From NCBI GenBank assembly GCA_021771675.1, contig JAETOP010000059.1:1-23172 (forward strand): 23,172 nucleotides of DNA. Reading direction: 5' to 3'. Shown one piece after another: positions 7,624 to 15,602 of the stretch (position 1 is its first letter; every line of letters starts with the position of its first letter). The stretch is from Oscillospiraceae bacterium (lineage in GTDB: Bacteria > Bacillota_A > Clostridia > Oscillospirales > Oscillospiraceae). The notes under the pieces were generated by a model. It did not search any database and was not told where the DNA came from. It was given only the letters and a program-made list of their open reading frames with translations. The position numbers and the translations under genes are program-made.

Positions 7624-8687
7624 TTCGCCGCCTCCTTCTCTTTCCTGAAAATGCGCTTCACCTTGTCCGCTGCCACAGAGGTGTACTCCTTGACCTTGGG
7701 CGACCAGGTAAAGAGCATCACCAGAATCAGCACCACGGCATAGATAATCATCCGGTAATCCGCCAGGCCACGCATGGCCTCGGGGAGGATGTAGAGTACC
7801 GTGGCTGAAATCACGCTGCCCAGAATATTGCCCATGCCGCCCAGCACCACGAAGACCAGAATGTTGATGGAGGTGTTGAAATTGAACTTGGCGGAGTCCA
7901 GGGAGGAATAGTTCAGGCCGTACAGCGCTCCCGCCATGCCTGCCAGGAAGGCGGAGACCACAAATGCCTTCATCCGGAAGGTGGTGACATTGATGCCCAC
8001 GGACTCGGCGGCAATCCGGTTGTCCCGGACGGCCTTGATGGCCCGGCCTTCCTTGGAGTTAATCAGGTTCAGCACCACAAAGAGGGTGAACAGAATCAGG
8101 CCGAAGCCCACCGCGAAGGTGGAGAGCTTCTTGATGCCGGTGACGCCCATGGCGCCACTGAGAATCCACTTGCCCTTCCCCACCAGCTTGGGCTTGGCGG
8201 TGGCGATGGCAAAGCGGAAGCCGGTTTCATCGGTGCCCACATACATGTTGCCGATGATGTTCTTCATGATTTCGCCAAAGGCCAGGGTGACAATGGCCAG
8301 ATAGTCGCCCCGCAGTCTCAAAACGGGGATGCCGATGAGCAGGCCGATGAGGCCCGCCAGGGTGCCGCCGAAAACCATGGCAAGAATCAGGCGGAGGGTG
8401 GTATTGTCCACGGTGTTTTTCAGCAGCGTGGCCAGCACCACGCCGGAGAAAGCGCCGATGCCCATAAAGCCCGCGTGGCCCAGGCTCAGCTCTCCGCACA
8501 CACCCACCAGCAGGTTCAGAGAAACCGCCAGCACAATGTAGCAGCAGACGGGAACCAGGTAGCCGGTGACGGCGCTGCTGAGCTTGCCTTGGGTGCTCAG
8601 GGTCTGCATCACGATGAAGGCCACGATGACCACGGCGTAGGTGAGCAGATCCCTGCCCTTGTCCTTGTTAATCAGTGTCTTTTTCAT
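7620..8687 (-). CDS. Branched-chain amino-acid ABC transporter permease LivM
   Basis: 355 aa with roughly ten hydrophobic segments. The family core is GELSLGHAGFMGIGAFSG, then RLRGDYLAIVTLAFGEI and GREGxAIKAVRDNRIAAESVGIN in the form seen here (KEGRAIKAVRDN). It forms the inner-membrane channel with LivH. It starts 4 nt after the livH stop, with AGAAGG in the end of livH as ribosome site, and its stop overlaps the livG start. Confidence 0.97.
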   Translation of the reverse strand: MKKTLINKDKGRDLLTYAVVIVAFIVMQTLSTQGKLSSAVTGYLVPVCCYIVLAVSLNLLVGVCGELSLGHAGFMGIGAFSGVVLATLLKNTVDNTTLRLILAMVFGGTLAGLIGLLIGIPVLRLRGDYLAIVTLAFGEIMKNIIGNMYVGTDETGFRFAIATAKPKLVGKGKWILSGAMGVTGIKKLSTFAVGFGLILFTLFVVLNLINSKEGRAIKAVRDNRIAAESVGINVTTFRMKAFVVSAFLAGMAGALYGLNYSSLDSAKFNFNTSINILVFVVLGGMGNILGSVISATVLYILPEAMRGLADYRMIIYAVVLILVMLFTWSPKVKEYTSVAADKVKRIFRKEKEAAK

Positions 8688-8691
8688 AGTC

Positions 8692-9573
8692 TTACACCTT
8701 CTCCTGAATCTGCTTGCCCAGCAGACCCGCGGGCTTCACCAGCAGAATGACGATCAGAACGCCGAACACGATGGCGTCTGAAAACTGGGTGGACAAATAC
8801 GCCTTGGCAAAGGTCTCGATGATGCCGAGCAAAATGCCGCCCAGCATGGCCCCGGGGATGGAGCCGATGCCGCCGAACACAGCGGCGGTAAACGCCCGGA
8901 TGCCGGGCATGGAGCCGGTGGTGGGCATGAGCACGGGAATGGAGGAGCACATCAGTACACCGGCCACAGCCGCCAGAGCGGAGCCGATGGCGAAGGTGAT
9001 GGAAATGGTCCGGTTGACGTTGATGCCCATGAGCTGAGCGGCGTCCCGATCCTCGGACACGGCCCGCATGGACTTGCCAATCCGGGTGCTGCTGGTAAAC
9101 CAGGTCAGCCCCAGCATAATCACCACGGAGACCGCCACCGTGACAATCACCTCACCGGTGATGGTCAGGCTGCCGAACAGATGCAGCGGCTTAATGTTGG
9201 AGACGATGCTGGTAAAGCTCTTGGGATTGGAGGACCAGATCAGCTGAGCGGCGTTTTGCAGGAAATAGCTGACGCCGATGGCGGTAATCAGCACCGCCAG
9301 GCTGGGGGTTCCCCGCAGGGGCTTGTAGGCCAGGCCCTCAATGATGATGCCCAGAAGCGTGCACACCACCATAGAGGCAGCCACACTCACCAGGGGAGGC
9401 AGGCCCAGATAGTTGGTAACGCAGAAACTGACATAAGCGCCGACCATGATGATGTCACCGTGGGCGAAGTTCAGCATTTTGGCAATACCATAGACCATGG
9501 TGTAGCCCAGGGCGATGATGGCGTAAATGGAGCCGATGCTGATGCCGTTTATAATATACTGGAGTATGTTCAT
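8692..9573 (-). CDS. Branched-chain amino-acid ABC transporter permease LivH
   Basis: 293 aa, mostly hydrophobic, starting MNILQYIINGISIGSIYAI. Family motifs are ALGYTMVYGIAKMLNFAHGD, SEDRDAAQLMGINVNRTIS and FGGIGSIPGAMLGG. The open frame can be extended to a GTG at 9591, but the AGGAGG ribosome site would then lie inside the gene, so ATG 9573 is preferred although the spacing is short (4 nt). It is the first permease gene, 148 nt downstream of livJ, with a hairpin between them. Confidence 0.96.
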   Translation of the reverse strand: MNILQYIINGISIGSIYAIIALGYTMVYGIAKMLNFAHGDIIMVGAYVSFCVTNYLGLPPLVSVAASMVVCTLLGIIIEGLAYKPLRGTPSLAVLITAIGVSYFLQNAAQLIWSSNPKSFTSIVSNIKPLHLFGSLTITGEVIVTVAVSVVIMLGLTWFTSSTRIGKSMRAVSEDRDAAQLMGINVNRTISITFAIGSALAAVAGVLMCSSIPVLMPTTGSMPGIRAFTAAVFGGIGSIPGAMLGGILLGIIETFAKAYLSTQFSDAIVFGVLIVILLVKPAGLLGKQIQEKV

Positions 9574-9685
9574 CTTTCTTCCTCCTCGCACTGCCCTTCA
9601 ACAGGCAACAGTTTTATTTCAACGGCTGAGAACGGAGACCGCCGTACGGTCCCTCTTATCAGCCGCCGGAACGTTGCGGAAAAGG

Positions 9686-9704
9686 GGGGAGGTTAAGCCT
9701 CCCC
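9686..9704 (-). terminator. Partial terminator between livJ and livH
   Basis: Minus-strand GGGGAGG-CTTAA-CCTCCCC followed by CCTTTT, 18 nt after the livJ stop. In importer operons such a hairpin usually lets the binding-protein gene be expressed above the membrane genes. A weaker stem GACCG/CGGTC follows further on. Confidence 0.65.
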
Positions 9705-9721
9705 TCTTCCTATCCTATGGA

Positions 9722-10861
9722 TTACTCAACGGAGACGTAAGCGCCGTTCTGAATCTTCACAACGCTGCCATCCTTGGAAACAAAGCCGTCCTCGTCCCAG
9801 GTCATGCCAGCGCCGGTGATGCCGTCGTAGGTCATGGAGGTAAACTGGGCAATCATGGCATCGCAGATTTCCTCATTGGACTCAGAGCCGTCCAGGCCGG
9901 CAGCCACAGCAGCCTGATACATGGCCCAGATCACGTCGTAGGCGTCAGCGCCGAACTGGTTGGGAACCTCGCCGTTGTACAGCTCCTTGTACTTGGCCAC
10001 GAAAGCGGCGGTGCGCTCGTCCTTGGCGTCAGCGGCGAAGGGGGTCAGCATATGCAGATCCTCGGCCAGGGAGGTGTCAAAGCCGTCCACATCCAGGATG
10101 CCGTCCATGCCGTCCACGCCGAAGAACAGGGGGGCGTAGCCGATCTGGTTGGCGTAGGACAGAATGTTGGAAGCCTCGGTGTAGTAGATGGGCAGGAACA
10201 CCAGCTCAGCACCGGACTCCTTGCACTTGGTGACCTGGGTGGTCAGATCGGCCTTGGTGTCGCCGGTGAAGGCCTCGGAGCAGACAATCTCCAGGCTCAG
10301 GGCCTCAGCCTCTTCCACGAAGCTCTCCATGATGCCGGTGGAGTAAACGTCGGAGGAGTCATAGATAATGCCGATCTTGGAGCCCAGAGACTTCTCGGCA
10401 ATGACCTCAGCGGAGATCTTGCCCTGAGCGGGGTCGATGAAGCAGATCTGGAACACATTGTCGCCGGTGTAGGCAACGTCGGCAGCGGAAGCGGAGGGAG
10501 TCACCATGAAGATGCGGTCTTCATTTGCCTCGGGGCCCACAGCCAGGCAGGGCTTGGTGGTGACGGTGCCGCACAGCATCTGCATGCCCCAGTCCTTCAG
10601 GCTGTTGTAAGCGGAGACGGACTTCTCGGCATCGTGCTCGTCGTCCTGGCAGTTCAGCTCGAACTGCACTCCGCCCAGAGCGTTCACTTCGTCAACGGCG
10701 ATCTGGGCCGCGCGGGCAACAGCAGTGCCGTAAACGGCAGCGCCGCCGGTCAGAGGGCCGATCATGCCGATCTTAATTGTACCGGCTTCGGCGGAAGCGC
10801 CGACTGTGAGCATCCCGGCAACCATGGCGAGGGTCAGAACCAATGCAAGTAACTTTTTCAT
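9722..10861 (-). CDS. Branched-chain amino-acid-binding protein (LivJ/LivK type)
   Basis: 379 aa. The signal peptide MKKLLALVLTLAMVAGMLTV is followed by ASAEAGTIKIGMIGPLTGGAAVYG, the normal start of a type I periplasmic-binding fold. FVAKYKELYNGEVPNQFGADAYD and VTPSASAADVAYTGDNVFQICFIDP are also typical of Leu/Ile/Val receptors. It captures the amino acid outside the cell and delivers it to LivHM. Oddly, there is no lipobox Cys; the cleavage looks like signal peptidase I (ASA/EA), unlike most Gram-positive binding proteins. The ATG has AAAGGAG 8 nt upstream. The ligand is inferred from family and operon. A leader with hairpins and a small ORF precedes it. Confidence 0.95.
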   Translation of the reverse strand: MKKLLALVLTLAMVAGMLTVGASAEAGTIKIGMIGPLTGGAAVYGTAVARAAQIAVDEVNALGGVQFELNCQDDEHDAEKSVSAYNSLKDWGMQMLCGTVTTKPCLAVGPEANEDRIFMVTPSASAADVAYTGDNVFQICFIDPAQGKISAEVIAEKSLGSKIGIIYDSSDVYSTGIMESFVEEAEALSLEIVCSEAFTGDTKADLTTQVTKCKESGAELVFLPIYYTEASNILSYANQIGYAPLFFGVDGMDGILDVDGFDTSLAEDLHMLTPFAADAKDERTAAFVAKYKELYNGEVPNQFGADAYDVIWAMYQAAVAAGLDGSESNEEICDAMIAQFTSMTYDGITGAGMTWDEDGFVSKDGSVVKIQNGAYVSVE

Positions 10862-10916
10862 TTTCGTTTCTCCTTTGTTGATTACTGAAAGCCCGGGGGC
10901 GCCCCTGACTTCCTAT

Positions 10917-11051
10917 AAAAAAGCGGTCACGGATTTGGGCCGCAACCGTTCTTTCATACAGAAATGAAATCCCGGTCACACAGGCAGCAGAATAACTCGT
11001 ACATCCAGGCCAAGCACACAAATGGACACTACCAAATTGTCGGCAGTGTCC
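10917..11051 (-). promoter_or_regulatory. Candidate transcription attenuator in the liv leader
   Basis: Reading the minus strand, an 8-nt-loop hairpin with a 10-bp stem (GGACACUGCC/GGUAGUGUCC, one G-U pair; 11051-11024) lies inside the 55-codon leader ORF. After the ORF stop comes a hairpin CGGT-TG-CGG / CCG-TG-ACCG (10948-10924) followed by CTTTTTTAT, which looks like an intrinsic terminator 56 nt before livJ. GGATTT just after the stop codon (10972-10967) can pair with AAATCC inside the terminator (10936-10931), giving a competing antiterminator. A ribosome at the stop codon would cover GGATTT. A ribosome held at the Leu/Val/Ile codons upstream would leave it free. The antiterminator is only 6 bp, so this is a model, not a proof. 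Confidence 0.5.
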
Positions 11052-11143
11052 ACCAGGCTGTGAATCGGGGGCTCAAAGGAAGCCACGGGAGCGTTGCCGC
11101 CGCAGGAAAAGAAACGATTTGCGTCATTCTTGCAAGTCATCAT
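10976..11143 (-). CDS. 55-aa leader ORF rich in Leu/Val/Ile codons before livJ
   Basis: Start ATG ATG, with AGGGGAGG 7 nt upstream and a near-perfect promoter ending 30 nt before it. The product starts MMTCKNDANRFFSCGG. The last 19 residues (37-55, LVVSICVLGLDVRVILLPV) contain 13 branched-chain residues: five Leu, six Val, two Ile. No signal peptide or known domain is seen. It lies between its own promoter and livJ, followed by a terminator-like hairpin. I read it as a leader peptide sensing branched-chain aminoacyl-tRNA. At 55 codons it is longer than classical leader peptides, so it could instead be an ordinary small protein. The frame is too short for most gene finders. Confidence 0.6.
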   Translation of the reverse strand: MMTCKNDANRFFSCGGNAPVASFEPPIHSLVDTADNLVVSICVLGLDVRVILLPV

Positions 11144-11173
11144 TTTCGTTTACCTCCCCTTGAATTTGAGCAT

Positions 11174-11202
11174 ATTGTATCTCACGGGAGGACATTTGTC
11201 AA
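11174..11202 (-). promoter_or_regulatory. Promoter for the liv leader and operon
   Basis: Minus-strand -35 TTGACA (11197-11202, perfect) and -10 TACAAT (11174-11179, 5 of 6) with an optimal 17-nt spacer. Transcription would start near 11167, about 24 nt before the leader ORF and about 305 nt before livJ. No clear terminator separates it from the penicillin-binding protein gene upstream. Confidence 0.85.
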
Positions 11203-11266
11203 CGAGGCAAATACTACCATATTACATTTGGAATCAATCCGTTTTTTGTGCAGAGTCTACAAAGGG

Positions 11267-12640
11267 CTATTCCTGATCCAGAACAGCCTTGCATTCGGCC
11301 AGAACGCTGGAGAGAATGGGGATGCAGCTTGCCGCTCCATAGCCGCCGTTTTCCACCACGCAGATGAAGGCCAGGGGGTATTTTTCATCGGTGATGAACC
11401 CGGCGAACATGGAGTTGGAAATCTGGTTTTCTCCCAGCTCGGCGGTGCCGGACTTGCCGCAGACGGTGAGCCCCGGGAATTTCCCGGCGCCATAGGTCAC
11501 CTCCACGTTGTTGCGCAGATAGGCTTTCATTTTGTTTGCCAGATTCTCGCTCATAATCCGGTCGGTGTAGGAGGTTTTGGCCTGATAGGTCACTTCTCCC
11601 CCGCTCTGAACCTGCTCCACCAGGTAGGGCTCCGCCGCCACGCCTCCGCCGGCGATCTGGCCCATGAAGGTCATAAACCGGCAGGGGTTGATTAAGTCCG
11701 TATGCTGGCCGATGCAGCTCCAGGCAAAGGAGGCGGCGCCGGTGTTGGAAATGTCGTAATTTCCGGCGGAGGTGGTCACGCCGTCAAAGCTGAGCCGCCG
11801 GGTGATCTGGAACTGGCTGACATACTTCTCCATGTTTTTCCGGCCCACCAGCTCCGCAATCTGGGCAAAGGCGCAGTTGCAGGACCTGGCCAGAGCCTGC
11901 TTGATGTCGCAGGTGCCGTGGGCAGTCTCACAGGTGATGGCTTCCTTCCCGTAGGCGTACTCCCCGGTGCAGCGGAAGGTTCGGCTCTCAATGTCCGGCA
12001 CACAGTCCAGGGCAGCGGCACAGGTGACGATTTTATAGATGGAGCCGGGGGGATAGGAGGACTGGAGGAACCGGTTCAGATACACACCGGTATAGGTTCC
12101 AGTGGTATCCCCCTCAATATCCGGCACATTGTCCGGATCGTAGGTGGGAGAGGTCACGGCGCACAGGATTTCCCCTGTTTTATAGTTATACACCGCCACG
12201 GTGCCCTTGCGGCCGTATAGCCCGGTCAGCGCCGCATTCTGCACCCGGGTGGACAGGGTAAGCTTTTCCACGCCCCCCAGGCCGTCTGAATTGTATACGC
12301 CGTTCACCAGGTCATAGCCGGCCATGGCGCTGGCATATTTGGCCACGGCTCCGGCGCTGATGGAGCCCCGGCGGTCTCCCACCCAGTGGAGGGTGGATTT
12401 CCGAGTCTGGAGATCTGTGGAGTATTTCCGGCCCTCGGTCAGATCCAGCAGCACGTTCCCCCACCGGTCCACCACTGTGCCGCAGCCTAAGTTGCCGTTG
12501 TTATACACATGGGGGGAGCCGGGGGAAGTAACCCAGGTGGGGCCCTGGATCAGGTATTCAACGAAGAACAACCCCATGCCGCCCAGCAGAATGCCCAGGA
12601 AGAGACCCATCAGCCAGGTTCTTTTGGTAACACGATTCAT
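11267..12640 (-). CDS. Class B penicillin-binding protein (D,D-transpeptidase, PbpA/FtsI type)
   Basis: 457 aa. An N-terminal membrane anchor (~9-31) is followed by a short dimerisation region (~50-140) and a transpeptidase domain with active-site SIYK (S200, in PPGSIYK), SCN (253-255) and KSGT (396-399). It cross-links peptidoglycan stems outside the membrane. The length is near that of actinobacterial PbpA, shorter than FtsI or SpoVD. ATG 12640 overlaps the FtsW-like stop (ATGA), with AAAGG upstream, so the two are translationally coupled; the longer frame into ftsW is a shadow. Glycosyltransferase/transpeptidase pairing is established for SEDS proteins and class B PBPs. Whether this pair serves division, elongation or sporulation is not visible. 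It is rich in Cys for an exported domain. Confidence 0.92.
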   Translation of the reverse strand: MNRVTKRTWLMGLFLGILLGGMGLFFVEYLIQGPTWVTSPGSPHVYNNGNLGCGTVVDRWGNVLLDLTEGRKYSTDLQTRKSTLHWVGDRRGSISAGAVAKYASAMAGYDLVNGVYNSDGLGGVEKLTLSTRVQNAALTGLYGRKGTVAVYNYKTGEILCAVTSPTYDPDNVPDIEGDTTGTYTGVYLNRFLQSSYPPGSIYKIVTCAAALDCVPDIESRTFRCTGEYAYGKEAITCETAHGTCDIKQALARSCNCAFAQIAELVGRKNMEKYVSQFQITRRLSFDGVTTSAGNYDISNTGAASFAWSCIGQHTDLINPCRFMTFMGQIAGGGVAAEPYLVEQVQSGGEVTYQAKTSYTDRIMSENLANKMKAYLRNNVEVTYGAGKFPGLTVCGKSGTAELGENQISNSMFAGFITDEKYPLAFICVVENGGYGAASCIPILSSVLAECKAVLDQE

Positions 12641-14445
12641 TTGTTCCGTACCTTTCTGCTCAGCTTTACAGCAAAGCTGGCGTTTTGACGGGTATCCGCC
12701 GCTTTTACAAAGGCCAGCAGGCCCCAGGCGGCCACCATGCTGGTGCCGCCGTTGGAGACAAATGGGAAGGTGACTCCGGTAAAGGGCAGGATGTCCACCG
12801 TACCCAGCACATTGAGGATGGTCTGAACCAGCAGCACCCCTGCCGCCGTGCAGGCGCCGATGCTGTAGAAGCTGCTCCGGGCCACCCGGGCGCTGCGGAT
12901 GGCAAAGAATCCAAAGGCGCAGACGCACAGCACCGCCATGGCGGCGAGGAGCAGTCCCCATTCCTCTGAAATGGTGGCAAATACAATGTCCGAATCCGCA
13001 GCGAAGACCTTGCGCAGCCAGCCCTTGCCCGGGCCCACGCCAAACAGGCCTCCCGAGGCAATGCACATCAGGGACTGGGCCTGCTGATAGCCCTTGCCGA
13101 AGGGGTCGTCCCAGACGTGCCGCCAGGTGGCGAAGCGCTTCAGGGCATGGGGGGCCACCCGGAGGGCCAGGACGCTGGCAATGCCCAGAGCGGTGATGGC
13201 CAGGGCCACGGTGCCCATGCTGCCGGAACGGAGGTAGGCGATAATCAGGAAGGAGCAGAAGAAGATCAGGGCGGTGCCAAAGTCATTCATAATGGCAAGG
13301 CAGGCGCAGATCACCACAGAATAGGCGATAAATGCCATCAGGTTCCGCTTGTTCATCACACGATCCATGGTGGATGCCCCGGCAAACACAAAGCAGACCT
13401 TGCTCAGCTCCGAGGGCTGCAGGGAGAGGCTCCCCAATTCTATCCAGCACCTGGCCCCGTAATGCTCCGTACCGAAAACCAGCGTCAGCAGCAAAAAGCC
13501 CAGGCCCGCCGCCACCGCCAGATACCGGACGCGCTTGGCCCGCTCCAGATTCCGCAATGACCAGCCCACCAGCAGGTAGACAAATATACCAATCAGCATG
13601 GCAATCAACTGCTTGAGCGACTCCCTGGGGGCCACCGTAGCAATGGCAGCCATGCCCAGAGAACAGAGGAAAAAGGCAAGAGTCTCCATTTCAAAGGAGC
13701 TGCGGCGGATCACCAGATAGAAAATACACAGCAGCCACTGGCTCAGGATGATGCCTCCAAAGCCCTCCAGCACCAGCACGGAATTCTCCACCGCATCATG
13801 GACGGCGAAGCCCATCATCGTGAGAATCTGGAAGACGGTGAGCAGCAGCAAGTTGAACAGCCCCGCAATGGGCCCGGAAGCCCGGGTGCGCAGCTGGGAT
13901 TGGAGCTGCTCCTGCTGCCGGGTGATGACCTTCAATTTCAGCTTCACGCCACCCACGCTGATCACATCCCCGTCCTGAAGGGCGCAGATGTTCACCCGCT
14001 CTCCGTTGACATAGGTACCATCCTTGGAATTGACGTCGGAGATGGTCCAGCTGCCGTCATCGTACCGGGTGAGCACTGCATGGTTCCGGGAGACGGTGGA
14101 CAGGGCAATGGACACGTCACAGCTTTTGCTCCTGCCGATAACATTTTCCCAATGGGTCACCGGCACACGCTCTCCCCCGGGCATCACCAGCCAGGCCCAG
14201 ATTTCCGGCTCCCGGCGGAAGGTCAGCAGGGGCATGGCGCAGCGCAGCAACAGCAGCGCCGCAAGGACCGGACAGGCACAGCGCACCATGGAGATATAGA
14301 AATTCTCATAGGCCGCATCCATCCCGGAAAAGGAGGCCGGAATTCCGGCAAGTATTTTTTCCAGCCACGCAGCCGCCGGCGCCAGCCCTTCCCCGAGCTG
14401 GGAAAAGAACCCCAAAAGGGCGCTCTGTACGGTTTGCAGAATCAT
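12637..14445 (-). CDS. FHA domain fused to FtsW/RodA/SpoVE (SEDS) glycosyltransferase
   Basis: 602 aa. One membrane helix (~52-75) leads to a cytosolic FHA domain (~82-172) with VIGRSKSCDV (GR at 104-105), STVSRNHA (116-123) and DVNSKDGTYVNG (137-148), so the phosphothreonine-binding residues are kept. After ~195 comes a full SEDS protein with about ten helices. Family signatures include ELGSLSLQPSELSKV, a loop with GVGPGKGWLRKVFAADSDIVFATISEEWG, and PFTGVTFPFVSNGGTSM. It polymerises lipid II into glycan strands. An FHA domain suggests control by a Ser/Thr kinase, but no kinase gene is in the window. AAGGAGG lies 12 nt before ATG 14445, rather far. It lies 18 nt downstream of nfo and overlaps the PBP gene. 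Confidence 0.94.
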   Translation of the reverse strand: MILQTVQSALLGFFSQLGEGLAPAAAWLEKILAGIPASFSGMDAAYENFYISMVRCACPVLAALLLLRCAMPLLTFRREPEIWAWLVMPGGERVPVTHWENVIGRSKSCDVSIALSTVSRNHAVLTRYDDGSWTISDVNSKDGTYVNGERVNICALQDGDVISVGGVKLKLKVITRQQEQLQSQLRTRASGPIAGLFNLLLLTVFQILTMMGFAVHDAVENSVLVLEGFGGIILSQWLLCIFYLVIRRSSFEMETLAFFLCSLGMAAIATVAPRESLKQLIAMLIGIFVYLLVGWSLRNLERAKRVRYLAVAAGLGFLLLTLVFGTEHYGARCWIELGSLSLQPSELSKVCFVFAGASTMDRVMNKRNLMAFIAYSVVICACLAIMNDFGTALIFFCSFLIIAYLRSGSMGTVALAITALGIASVLALRVAPHALKRFATWRHVWDDPFGKGYQQAQSLMCIASGGLFGVGPGKGWLRKVFAADSDIVFATISEEWGLLLAAMAVLCVCAFGFFAIRSARVARSSFYSIGACTAAGVLLVQTILNVLGTVDILPFTGVTFPFVSNGGTSMVAAWGLLAFVKAADTRQNASFAVKLSRKVRNK

Positions 14446-14463
14446 ATCCAGTGAATCCCTCCT

Positions 14464-15306
14464 TTATGGCAATCGATTGCGGAAACCGGCAAGGGAGCGC
14501 AGGGTCTTGATCTCCCGGGCGTAGCCCGGAAGCTCATTGGGGGTCTCCAGAATCATGGGCAGCCCTGTTAAGGCAGGATGGTTGACAATCGCCTCAAAGG
14601 TGCCAAGGCCCAGGCTGCCCTGTCCGATGCACTCGTGCCGGTCCTTGCGGCTGTGGAAGGGATTCTTGGAGTCGTTCAGATGCAGCGCCTTCAGGCGGTT
14701 CAGACCGATCACCCGGTCAAACTCCCCCAGCACCCCATCCAGGTCATTCACAATATCGTATCCCCCATCGTAAACATGGCAGGTATCCAGACAGACGCCC
14801 ACCTGGCTGGAGCCCACAGCGTCCAGCAGCTGCTTCAGCTCCTCAAAGCGGCCTCCAATCTCGCTGCCCTTCCCCGCCATGGTTTCCAGCAGCACCGTCA
14901 CCGGGTAGCCGGGCTCCAGAGCTCTGCGAAGAGCGGCGCAGATGTACTCGATGCCCTGCTCCACCCCCTGGCCTGTATGGCTGCCGGGGTGGAAATTGTA
15001 GAAATTCCTGGGCAGGGCCTCCATCCGGCGCAGATCGTCCAGCAGCACATCCGCCGCGAAAGCTCTGGCCTCCGGGTCTGCGGTGCACAGATTCATGGTG
15101 TAGGCCCCGTGGGCCACCAGGGGGCCAAAGCCCCGCTCTTTCAGCAGCGCCACCGCCCGGGCGGCATCCTGGGGATTTTCCTGCCTGGCCCGGCTGCCCC
15201 GGGGATTCCGGGTGAAAAAGGCAAAGGTATCCGCTCCAATCGAGGTGGCAGTCTCCACCATGGCGGCGTACCCCGCCGAAGCGGACAAGTGGCAGCCCAG
15301 ATACAT
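14464..15306 (-). CDS. Endonuclease IV (AP endonuclease, Nfo)
   Basis: 280 aa from ATG 15306 (E. coli Nfo has 285). Metal-site motifs are LGCHLSASAG at the start, NFHPGSHTG, LETMAGKGSEIG, VCLDTCHVYDGGYD and HLNDSKNPFHSRKDRHECIGQG, as expected for the three-zinc TIM barrel. It cuts DNA 5' of abasic sites in base-excision repair. Upstream ATGs at 15315 and 15324 are in frame; 15306 is preferred because GGAAGGG lies 9 nt before it and the family begins just there. The frame beyond this is unsupported. It stands at the head of the nfo-ftsW-pbp run, 18 nt before the FHA-FtsW gene. Confidence 0.94.
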   Translation of the reverse strand: MYLGCHLSASAGYAAMVETATSIGADTFAFFTRNPRGSRARQENPQDAARAVALLKERGFGPLVAHGAYTMNLCTADPEARAFAADVLLDDLRRMEALPRNFYNFHPGSHTGQGVEQGIEYICAALRRALEPGYPVTVLLETMAGKGSEIGGRFEELKQLLDAVGSSQVGVCLDTCHVYDGGYDIVNDLDGVLGEFDRVIGLNRLKALHLNDSKNPFHSRKDRHECIGQGSLGLGTFEAIVNHPALTGLPMILETPNELPGYAREIKTLRSLAGFRNRLP

Positions 15307-15338
15307 GCTTTTCATCCCTTCCATTTTTCTTTCTGCTA

Positions 15339-15367
15339 ATGCTATCACATTTTCAGCGAAAATGCAA
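15339..15367 (-). promoter_or_regulatory. Probable promoter for nfo
   Basis: Minus-strand TTGCAT (15362-15367) and TAGCAT (15339-15344) with a 17-nt spacer, each 4 of 6 to consensus, about 33 nt upstream of the chosen start. It is the best match in the gap but only moderate. Confidence 0.45.
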
Positions 15368-15602
15368 ATTAACATTTCCATAATTCCAAAAACTGTGCTA
15401 GAATGGAAGCAGGCGGAAGCCCCTCGCACACCCCTAGCAGGCCATGGGCAGTCTGTGAGCCTTGACCTTACTCCATTGGACGCTGCACTTCTGCCGCTTG
15501 ATGCAGTCAGGAGTGTTTCAACCGGTTCTCATCACGGCTGAAAGCTTTCTTAGCAGAACTCTTTCCAACTTTCTTCAGGTATAAAGCCCATCAACACACC
15601 CA

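Noticed and set aside
9527..10852. Open frame of 441 codons on the plus strand
   Set aside because: Antisense shadow of livJ caused by high GC and codon bias; no domain or ribosome site.
10862..11167. T-box riboswitch before livJ
   Set aside because: The conserved T-box bulge (AGGGTGGNACCGCG) and specifier-loop features are not present, so leader-peptide control is preferred.
12641..13066. N-terminal extension of the penicillin-binding protein frame
   Set aside because: It would overlap the SEDS gene in another frame and lacks a membrane anchor at its start; ATG 12640 has the anchor and an ATGA overlap.
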